Positions 1 to 8,600 of a stretch of DNA of 11,278 nt are shown one piece after another. This DNA is from Phoronis ovalis (Eukaryota; Phoronida; Phoronidae). The stretch's first letter is position 1. Every line of letters starts with the position of its first letter. The stretch covers positions 10,002-21,279 of the forward strand of contig JAOXYB010103160.1 in assembly GCA_028565635.1 (NCBI GenBank), given 5' to 3'. The position numbers were made by a program, and so were the translations under genes. Under the pieces are notes generated by a model. The model saw only the letters and a program-made list of their open reading frames with translations. It did not search any database and was not told the origin of the DNA.

Positions 1-172
1 ACTGCAAGAAGAGTTTGTTTTTGTGCTCGTTTAACATATTTGAAATATATTTGTGAAAAAAATATGTAATTTTATGCGGTATTGTTTGCAACACTGAAAA
101 TCACGAAGCGTTCTGTACATTAATATTTGCTTACATACTGTGCCCTAAATATATCATAATTGTGTATTATAG

Positions 173-264
173 GAACCAAAGGAAGGTCCAGTAACAAAAC
201 ATATCAGACTAACATCTGCACTTATCCTCAGGAATTTGGCACGGTTCTCAGCTCACGGAAGAAC
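173..264 (+). CDS. ARID2: ARID2-like, penultimate coding exon (partial gene)
   Basis: This exon encodes about 30 residues near the C terminus of an ARID2/BAF200-like protein, the ARID and zinc-finger subunit that defines the PBAF (SWI/SNF) chromatin remodeller in the nucleus. The peptide begins [20 protein letters not shown] and continues [10 protein letters not shown]. It closely resembles the C-terminal block of vertebrate ARID2 (EGPITKHIRLTAALILKN). The acceptor is the AG at 171-172 after a short pyrimidine tract, and the donor is a consensus GTAAGT at 265. The exon ends two bases into a codon. Upstream parts (ARID domain, armadillo-like repeats, C2H2 fingers) lie outside the window. Identification is by recalled family similarity and is strong for so short a segment. 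Confidence 0.85.
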
Positions 265-548
265 GTAAGTACCTTTATGTATTAGTTACTTAGCACACCA
301 TACTCATTTTAGTATTCAGTACACATACTCCCTCATTTTGTGTGCTATCAAGTCATAGTTACTTCAGCGGAAAGTGTTAGATACCTGCTGTAATATTGAC
401 ACTGTTGAGTTATTAAGAGATTCTAAGCGGCTAAAATCTAGTTGAATGTCCATCACTGAAGATATGGGTAATTTATGTAATAAAGGGTGATTAACTTTTT
501 TATTTTTCAAAAAATAATTATGTTGATTAAGTTGTCTTTGTATTTCAG

Positions 549-654
549 GGTGATAAAGAAACATGAACGCCATCTAGCATACATTGCCATGAGTACAGTG
601 GAATCATCGGGAGCCATAAGTAACTGTTTATGGGAGATTCTTAACAATCACTGA
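549..654 (+). CDS. ARID2: ARID2-like, terminal coding exon with stop
   Basis: This is the last coding exon of the ARID2-like gene. The acceptor is TTTCAG ending at 548. The first base completes a codon split by the intron, then the frame reads VIKKHERHLAYIAMSTVESS and GAISNCLWEILNNH before TGA at 652-654. The matching vertebrate ARID2 segment reads [20 protein letters not shown] followed by SSTLAKCLYELN, so spacing and hydrophobic pattern agree closely. Vertebrate ARID2 continues some residues further, so this protein has a slightly shorter tail. The amphipathic helical pattern suggests it completes an armadillo-like fold, as in the C-terminal domain of ARID1; that is inference. An antisense open frame over this exon (364-573) is not a gene. 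Confidence 0.85.
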
Positions 655-679
655 CAACATCAAAAACTTGAAAAGTTCT

Positions 680-685
680 AATAAA
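680..685 (+). terminator. Candidate proximal polyadenylation signal
   Basis: A perfect AATAAA lies 26 bases after the ARID2 stop codon, with a short GU-rich run (TTTGTGT, 703-709) about 18 bases further on. Use of this site would give a very short 3' UTR. It is supported only by the motif and spacing. Confidence 0.35.
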
Positions 686-1654
686 ATACTTTTAATTTGA
701 AATTTGTGTACTGGTAAAACAAATGTAACAATAAGATAAATCCTTCTAATATGTTACAATACATTCGTACATTGCATAAAGCTACCAGTAAAAAACAAGT
801 GCCTTCATTGATCCAGTTGTCATAGAGTGTGGAAAACATGGCTATACTACTTTTCTGTTGGAGTGTACCGACAGAAGTGTTGGATGATTAATAAGCATGT
901 GGAATGTCCAAGCCAATATCACTACATTTTGGAAAGTATTTTCATCTATTGTAACAAAGAATTTCTAAGCATAATTTTTGCATCTCTTGTTATTTATTTT
1001 TATTTTGTACTTTCTTGATATTTATTATGGAGGGATTAAATAATTTCCAAATCAATTTTACTTACTTTGTAAAGAAAGTAGTTTTTGCTTCACTAGCATT
1101 TGATGTTGTATTGAAAAATAGTTGTCATAATGGAAAAGGTTAAAGCACAAATACTTAACCATTCCTTTCACATATTGTGTACATACATTATACATATTGT
1201 AGCATTTGTGTCGGCTTCATCATTTTGTATTATTCTGCATTGTTTTGAGTGTTTAATTGGTATAAAGTATTTTCATATGTGTTCATAGTTGTAGATATTC
1301 AAAAAGTTCAAGATGTTTGTAAAATTACCTTCTTGTAATATATTAATAAATTGCATTCTTACTTCAAATCTTCTGCTGCTAAGGTTATCTCTATTACACT
1401 TCCTATCACTGATGCTTGGCAATTCTTACAGACAGCTCTCAGATTTAATTCTAGAAGAAAATTGTATGTAGTTGGTTAATTTACAGGAGAAATAGATACA
1501 CACAATGCTGCATGATAAATCTTTCTAGTCAGAAATACAAAAAATGTATAATACTCCTGAAAATTTCAGTCACACGAAGAATTACATTATTCAGGTATCA
1601 ATGCCATTTATCCCATTGATCTTGCTAACAATTACCTCAATATAAAGCATTGAC

Positions 1655-1660
1655 AATAAA
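1655..1660 (+). terminator. Candidate distal polyadenylation signal
   Basis: AATAAA is followed about 15 bases later by a U/GU-rich element (1675-1691, TGTTTTTTTATGTGTCT). This is the best-formed cleavage and polyadenylation signal in the intergenic region. It lies about 170 bases before the X-box-like site of the next gene, so it is a plausible end of the ARID2 transcript. Confidence 0.5.
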
Positions 1661-1829
1661 GCATTTGAAAAATATGTTTTTTTATGTGTCTAATTGTCAA
1701 AACAGCATACAGCACAAAAAACTAAGTTCGCTATTTAATGCTGAAAATTATTGGTGTTTCTTGCAAACTGTCGAATTATCTCCCCCCCCTTGCTTATGGA
1801 GTACAAATTGTTGATAGGGGGCATGCGTT

Positions 1830-1842
1830 GTACCCTAGCAAC
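1830..1842. promoter_or_regulatory. RFX X-box-like site in putative DNAH1 promoter
   Basis: GTACCCTAGCAAC matches the RFX X-box consensus GTNRCC(N0-3)RGYAAC at all fixed positions but one (C instead of purine in the left half). The right half AGCAAC is perfect, and an outer GTTG at 1827 adds further dyad symmetry with CAAC. X-boxes bind RFX/DAF-19 factors that switch on cilium genes. Placement upstream of an axonemal dynein gene, about 130 bases before a strong splice donor, makes a functional role likely, though one degenerate match alone is weak evidence. Confidence 0.5.
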
Positions 1843-1846
1843 ATTA

Positions 1847-1858
1847 GCCGCCATATTT
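1847..1858 (-). promoter_or_regulatory. YY1-like site near putative transcription start
   Basis: On the minus strand this reads AAATATGGCGGC, containing the ATGGCGGC core of the YY1/PHO site often found just downstream of transcription starts of animal genes. It sits 5 bases after the X-box-like site, in a local GC-richer island within AT-rich sequence. Together they suggest the core promoter is near here. No TATA box stands out. Confidence 0.35.
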
Positions 1859-1859
1859 A

Positions 1860-1970
1860 CTTGCAAGGTACCTCGAAATTGATCATCTCAAAGAAATATA
1901 GATATAATAACATTGTATGATCAAATATCAAAATAAGGAATGTTCTTAATTGTTGAATAGATAACCAAAG
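1860..1970 (+). other. Putative non-coding first exon of DNAH1 (5' end uncertain)
   Basis: A consensus donor (CCAAAG then GTAAGA at 1971) lies about 130 bases after the X-box-like and YY1-like sites. A matching acceptor (TTTGTATTTCAG, ending 2473) lies 4 bases before the DNAH1 start codon. The simplest reading is a 5' UTR exon ending at 1970 spliced to the first coding exon. The start of this exon is a guess. Two short upstream open frames (1917-1949 and 1940-1960) fall inside it and both end before the donor. Confidence 0.45.
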
Positions 1971-2473
1971 GTAAGATTCACTACTTTTAGGCTACGAAAT
2001 ATTCAGATGTTCTACAGCAAGAAGGGCTTGTTTCGTCAGGCATTAAGTGATTAACTGGTGATTTAACTAAAGCGTCTGCTGCAATCTGATCGTTTAAATT
2101 ATAGCGGATTTCAACATGATACAATCTGGGTTTTTTGAGTGATGTGTAATCTTAATGTTAGTTTAAGGATTCGTAAACAATATATAGTGTCTCTTAACTT
2201 AAAATAGTAAAATTTTAAAATTCCGTAACTCAGGGAATTTCGTGAACCTCAGTCATAGCCATTTTTGAAATTAACACTAACAGGCATACTATTAATAACG
2301 AATCAGTAATATTACATTTATGAAACGATTCTGTTAATACTAAATACTAGTATCAAACGTATTAATTTATTGCAATACCATTTATCATCTACTACATACA
2401 TACATTTCGTCAGCATAACACTTTAACAACTGCAATTGGATGGAAATCAGCATGAATCAAATTTGTATTTCAG
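1971..2473 (+). other. Putative 5' UTR intron
   Basis: This 503-base AT-rich stretch is bounded by GTAAGA and TTTGTATTTCAG. It has no coding resemblance and no obvious repeat. The open frame entering the coding exon from 2436 lacks an ATG in that part and crosses the acceptor, so it is not taken as coding. Confidence 0.45.
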
Positions 2474-2477
2474 AGAT

Positions 2478-2657
2478 ATGGCGTCACCAAGTGCTAGACC
2501 AAATAAGAGTTCTCAAGGAGGTAGAGCTTTTTCTGCAAACAGAACAAAAATAAATACAGCTTCAAGATCATCACTATCTGGACAACAATATCCAGAAATT
2601 AAACAACGAGGATATTATTCTGACATACTTACTGATGCGGCCACTGATAAGCTTGAT
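2478..2657 (+). CDS. DNAH1: DNAH1 coding exon 1 (start)
   Basis: Encodes residues 1-60. The first 35 or so residues are low-complexity, rich in Ser, Ala, Arg and Asn and probably disordered. They are followed by YPEIKQRGYYSDIL (residues 38-51), the conserved motif near the N terminus of DNAH1 (YPLMKQRGFYSDIL in vertebrates). The start ATG lies 4 bases after an acceptor-like AG at 2472-2473. The donor is GTGAGT at 2658 and the exon ends in phase 0. The vertebrate protein has a longer leader before the motif. Confidence 0.85.
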
Positions 2658-5600
2658 GTGAGTAAATTTCAAGTTAATTATTATGTGCTTTGATTTTGCT
2701 TAAGGCTGACAGAGTTTACTTCTAGTATGCATGCTTTTAATTCTTGGTATATAAACCTTTTGTGTATGAGGGAATTGTCCCAAAATTAAAAATGGTGGCT
2801 TCCTTAAAACTAGAGTTTAAAAGCATATTTTAGAAAAAACTCAAGAAAATAACCTGCTTTTCTGATTGTTAAATATGTATTTGTATAACTATGCACTAGT
2901 TACATTCCTATGAGGAACCAATTCAGCCCACAACTTCATCTTTTTTGAATGAACAATCATACAGTTCTCTGCTCTCAAACAATTCGTTCATAAAACCTGG
3001 AATTGTGGGTTCAGTTGGATTAGTGACCACTGCTGCCACCAAGTGCGTGCAAATAATATTGAGTTGGTATGACATTTATAAGTATATGAAGACTTGTTCC
3101 AATTTTATGTTGAAGTTAATATTTAGTTTTGGTTATTGTTACACTAATAATGTTGCTTTTGTGTTGGATTATAGATACTGGGTGTGGATCAAAATGATAA
3201 CAAGGTTGGTAAAATGTTACTAGTTCATAAGCATTGTACCTGATGTAAATGACATAACACTTGTGTGGTTCTTAAATTTACATATATCAGAATTATATAG
3301 ATCAACTGCTAATTATCGTACATGTGGTATATTGATCTGTACTTAAATACTGCATTGCTTGATTATGGAAAGATTTAACATTAGAAGGTGCTGCTTGTTT
3401 TGGGTGCAAGCTAGCAGACAGTTCTTTCTGGTGACTTGGACTGTTCCTGTTACATTTCAATATGATCATAGTGTTTCACCCCATAGTCATTCAGAACTAA
3501 GCAAGCAACAAAGTTGCTATGTTTTTATAAAAATGATAACAGCTTTCCTAAAAAACGTTTTTGGTCATTTCGCAGAATGTTCTCAGTGGACCAGACACAG
3601 CTCAAGACACATTATGGAATGTCACTAAAGAAAAGCATACCCCAAAAGGTTAGTGAGAACAATCACAATAAATACAAATTCTTTACTTCTGGATTTGTTC
3701 TGGTACAAACACTATCTTTATTTAAGAACAATTAAATTAATAGACTAACTACTACAATTTTGTTACATGTAGCCTAGGTATGTAGCTTACTTTTTTTGAT
3801 TGTATATATATATATATATTACATGGAGAGTACCAAAGTACTCATTATGACATGCTCAGATACAAGGGAAAAAATATAAGCAGATATGAACTACAAACAA
3901 TCTTCCTGATCTGCCTTTAAATTGTTGTCTTGTAAAAGATGTAAATATATCATGGACTGTTCAATATCTTTGGCTTTTTAAATTTAAGAGAAATTTAAAC
4001 ACTGCGAAGCTCTTCACTTGTTTGGAAGAGTATGTCATAAGCATGTACTTGGTATAGTTTAGATGCATGTCTTTTTTATTAATTAAATAACCTATTCTTT
4101 AAACAATTCTTACATTAACTATTGTCTAATCAATTTAATAACTAACAATAGATGAAAGAACTCGTAGTTCATGCAATACAGGTAAGTATAAATGTATGCT
4201 GTGTATGAAGCATGTATGGAGTATCAATATTATCAGATTGTTTATATGAGAATGTCTCATTTACCACCATATGGCTAACCATATGGCTTGCATATATGTA
4301 CTGGGGGTTGAAATAAACTGCCTTTATAATTATGATGTCTCTGAATAATGTCTTATTACAAAACTTCTGAATTCCCATATGTACTCCTGTCCCAGGATTC
4401 CTGTCTCTAAATACACAAAAAGGCCAACTGCTACATTATCCGATATTATTGTACTGACATCAAACATTAATGTAATGTATTGCACTTTTGATGGTTGTTG
4501 TGCTGTTATTCACCGTTTTTTATACATTTCAAAATATGATGTTGTAATAATAATAATGGCTAGCAGATTTAATTTATGTTTAATGAACCGTGTAATTGTT
4601 TCTACATAGCTCAGTATTTGATTTGTTGGCTAAAAAAGTTGTAGGTCCTTTAACTCGGAAGATCTGTTTCATATGTTTGATTTAGAACTATTTACTGATC
4701 TATGTTACAGTGACAACATTTAAAGGCCCCGAAAATTTGGGTGATGAGATTGGTAAACAAAATTATGGGCCTTCTACAAAAATAACAGACATATCGGTGA
4801 GTGGACATTGAAAAGAAACCAATCAACATGTTGACATATTAAAAGAAATTCCAGACTTTTTAATGTGGAAAAACTTATTTTTAATTTCATTCCATGTGTG
4901 TCTTTGATACACAAGTAATTTTACAATTCTACTTTAAAAAATGAAATTGGTTTGTTAGAAGTAAATCGTGTTGATGCACTACGTGTGCTACTCAGTTTGA
5001 GAAGTTACCCAATTTTGATTTAACACAGATAGTAGCATAAATCCACACTTATTTTTTACAGGATTTCCCTGATACGGCCTACTTACCTAAAGCTCAAATT
5101 GCATATTTTACACCACCTGGTCAGTGTCCTAGGAAGATTGAAATTGAAAGGTATGTAGTACATTATATAAACTAGTATATGACTTCCAACACAAAGTTTT
5201 TGGCATGGCAGCCATTTTGGATTCAGACAAATATAAAGAAGAACCTTTAGATCTCCAGCCTACGCTCTAGAACTAAGCTTTTTTTCCTGCTATAAATCGA
5301 TCATGTTAGTATCGGTAACATAACTGCAGCAGAGTTTCGCCGGTGTCTTATCCTTTTGTACTGGATCCTAAATTCTACCAACCATGACCACAGCATATTA
5401 ATGAAACATGCGTGAAGTAGGAGCTGGGAGTACATATAAAAAAAAACAATTGCAATATATTATTTCTGGTAATAAACATGATTTGCTGGTTTCCATCATC
5501 ACACGTCTGATGTGATGACTTGTGCAGTTGTGGATCAAAACTGGAAATTGGCATTTCTTACAATGCTTTGTGCAGTATTGACTATCCATAAAGCATTGTT

Positions 5601-8600
5601 GCCACTGAACCGCGCAAAGGATCATATCACACAATCCTTTGCACGATTCAGTATCAATAATCTTTAAAGCATTATTGGTACTGAACCGCGCAAGGATTGT
5701 GTGAATTAGAAAGCCGATACAACAACTATATGGATTCCAACCACAAGCCTTAATTAGTATTTATGGATGGTAATTAAAGCCTGTTTGCTGGAGGTTATGT
5801 AGTTTTCGTGGTAGTTTTACTCTTTTTGTGGGTATTTCATGTAAAGAATTCAGTCAGATAGTAATTCATTTTGTTTCAAAATAGTTCTGTGAATAAACTG
5901 GTGTCTGTTTGTTTCTGAGAAATAAGAACTTTTGTACTGCTCCGCTGCTGTTGCTAGTATTAAAAATAGTTCCATGATTTACCATGGTACAGTTTGAAAC
6001 CATTTTAAGCATGTAATCATTATACACAATTCTCTTGTAGACGAAAGCGTCACTATGCCAAGCAAGACTTGAATGTCTTACTTGCCCAAGAGGGAATAGA
6101 TATCAGTCAACTTATGCCAAAGATACAGGATGAAAGCAAAAATATTATTCTAAATGCTGATCCAAATAACCCTGCGCCATTTCCTCCGTATTTACCACTG
6201 CATATTTTTGATAACACAGAGTATGACTGCCGAACCCCCAAAGAATGGCTTGAGATGGGTGAAGAGGATGGCGTGAAAAAACCTATACCAGGCAAAGCAT
6301 TACTACCAACTTCAGATGATGTGTATGATTGTAAGTTTAACTTCATGCTTTTTACCAGGAAGTCAGTTTCATATATGTACTATGTACACCTATATGCAAC
6401 AAAATATTTCCTTTTCTTCAAGACTGCTTTTACATTGCACACTGTTTGTGTTATAATCTTTGTTTTGCGCAATGACCAGTTGACAGCTTATTTTGTGCTT
6501 TACTTGAAAACACAATAGCAATATTTTAGCTATAGTCAGTTAAAACAGTTTATTCAATTTAAGTTAAAATAAATATTATAAATATTTATCAAGAATGAAT
6601 ATAATAAGCACTTTAGAGGATATGTTTAGTCTCTATTTTGTTTAATTTATTTTAATTTATTCTGTATCCTAGTGGACCCAAAAGATCCATCTATTGAATA
6701 CAAATGGTGTAATGTTGGCATGCTTGATTATGATGCAAAAAAGAAGTTATACCTTGTACAGAAAGTAAATGTTGAAGGACGTATTGTTGATCCCAAAGGA
6801 ACCCCTGTGGTTAATGGTGGACTAGCAGCTGATGGTATGTAAAGACCATTTCCGAATCTTTAATAAATCCCTCTGAGTGTGAGCATTTCAGATTGTTCAT
6901 AATCTGTCCAGAAAACCAAGTATGATATTCATATTTGAATTATTTTTGTTCTTGAAATTTGTAGGGTATTGCCGCTTTAAAAGTAATGGGTTGGCATATC
7001 ATGTAATTTTGTAGTTCAGAAAATTAATATTTATACATTTTAATTTTATTAAAATATGCTATTGTAGGTACCAGAATCTCATTCCCATCACAATACTGGA
7101 TTCCAAGAGTTCGTCTTATGCTGCTCGCAGAAAATCCCGAAAGCTTTGCCAAACGTGTTGCAGAAGCGTTTTGGTCCCGTAAAAATACAGAAGCCCTACT
7201 GCGATACAACTTGTATATAGATTGCATGCCCATGGATGGAGTTGGGGAATTGGACCAGGCTTCTATGAAGCGAATGTGTGAATGGGCTAAGGGAGCCCCT
7301 TCACTGGCTAAAGACAAAGGGTATGTTTGATTTTAGTCTTTTCATGTATTCATGGATTTATAGTCTTAGTACAAGTACAGTTTAGTTCAGGCATTCTGAT
7401 GCTGTTGAGAACAGGTTTTTCATAATTGTAAGGCTTACTACAAAACCTTTAAAAAGCCCTTGGAAGATTGTCTTTTTTTACAGTAATGAATGTAGAGATA
7501 TTTTTGTTCCCATTACCTGATTTGCATGATGTGCATTTGTTTCAGAATTGAAGATTATGTTCAGGTCCTGGAGAAAGAAATCAATGTTGATTTTTGCCGC
7601 TCAATGAATCGTATTATATTTGATAAAACTGTAAAAGACGATCCTTCCACATTCGCATTTGTCACATTACCAGCCCCAGTGATGTCTGTAACACCTGAGA
7701 AAGGTTTGTGGTTATTTACTATAACTTTGTTCCAAAGAAACTTTAAAAAATACGCTTTCCATTATAAATATCCAAGCATACTTTTTACCATTGTATGTCT
7801 TGCCAAAAGTGTAATAATGTTATTAGAATATCTTTTTATATTACTTTTAACATAAACATTTGAAGTTCGAATAAATTCTAGAATTTGTATACACTTTATC
7901 TATCTTGTAAACAATAAATACCTTAGAATATTGGTACTATGAAAAAAAAATTGCTAAACTAATATACGCTATGGAATAAAAAAAACTTGGAAAGCCATTA
8001 AATTTACTTATTGTTGTATGTCTTGTAGGCTGCTACGTGGATGTACCAGAGTATCCCTTTGATGAACAGTATGACCATTTTGCCTTCAACTCTTTGCTGA
8101 CTAGAGAGGAGAGTATTCAGGGCATAGGAAAAGTGCGTACAGAATGCAACAGAGTAGCTGCCATGTCTCTATTCCATGTACCAATGACTAAAAGTGTTAG
8201 ACTGGAAGAATTTGAACAAATTCAGAGTCAAGCTACTTCCCAGGTAAGCTATTAGGTATTGTAACGTAAGTTTTTCTCAAGAGCTGCATCTTAAAAAAGA
8301 AAGACTTGTATTTTGTTCAGAAATAGGAGGTCAAGTTCTTAAATGCAGATCTGAATGAAAATTAGTTGGTCTTGAGTTTAGCCCTTTACTTTTATAGTTA
8401 ATATGTATAACACTGTCTCTCATTTATGCTTTTTGTCTGACAATGTTTTCCAATTATGTCACTTCAAGATGTTTTCCCTCCTAGGTGTCACTGTTTCTGA
8501 AGGATAGTTGGATTACTACACTAAGAGCAGCAATCAGAACATGCCTAAGAGATGTAGGCAAGGGCTGGTTTAACATCCATGAAACCAACTGGGAGGTGTA

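Larger units (their letters stand above)
655..1690 (+). other. Probable ARID2 3' UTR and gene end
   Basis: This stretch of about 1 kb after the ARID2 stop is strongly AT-rich and has no coding frame with family resemblance. The 63-codon open frame at 827-1018 looks random. AATAAA hexamers occur at 680-685, 1345-1350 and 1655-1660. It is best read as 3' UTR with possible alternative ends. I see no RNA gene or transposon here. Confidence 0.6.
5151..6040 (+). other. DNAH1 intron 5
   Basis: An 890-base intron from GTATGT to TCTCTTGTAG. Its middle holds a cluster of inverted and direct repeats (about 5496-5704, listed separately) and is locally richer in CpG than the other introns. A minus-strand open frame at 5398-5634 overlaps the cluster and resembles nothing I know. 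The parts at 5151-5490 and 5710-6040 show nothing notable. Confidence 0.75.

Noticed and set aside
1-172. A further ARID2 exon at the left edge
   Set aside because: No open stretch with ARID2-like residues and matching splice sites is visible; it reads as intron.
364-573. 69-residue minus-strand open frame
   Set aside because: It is antisense to the ARID2 intron and terminal exon, with no recognisable protein pattern.
827-1018. 63-residue plus-strand open frame after ARID2
   Set aside because: It lies in AT-rich 3' UTR, has a random composition and shows no splice or family support.
2436-2477. Upstream extension of the DNAH1 first exon to an apparent start at 2436
   Set aside because: The codon at 2436 is TTG, not ATG. 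The stretch contains a good splice acceptor ending at 2473, and its peptide has no family resemblance. The ATG at 2478 has strong context.
2945-3735. Open frames in introns 1 and 2 of DNAH1
   Set aside because: They are out of frame with the supported exons or cross splice sites, and resemble nothing known.
4169-4609. Open frames on both strands in intron 3
   Set aside because: No family resemblance, no splice support, and composition like the surrounding intron.
5598-5610. GTTGCC in intron 5 as a second X-box
   Set aside because: Only the left half matches; the right half RGYAAC is absent.
5398-5634. 78-residue minus-strand open frame over the intron 5 repeats, considered as a transposase remnant
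   Set aside because: No catalytic motif or recognisable domain; it overlaps the foldback repeats and is probably chance.
5171-5748. Similar segments near 5171-5195 and 5722-5746 that might be terminal repeats of an inserted element
   Set aside because: The match is patchy, needs several gaps, and is in direct rather than inverted orientation.
7024-7317. 97-residue minus-strand open frame
   Set aside because: It is the antisense shadow of DNAH1 exon 8.
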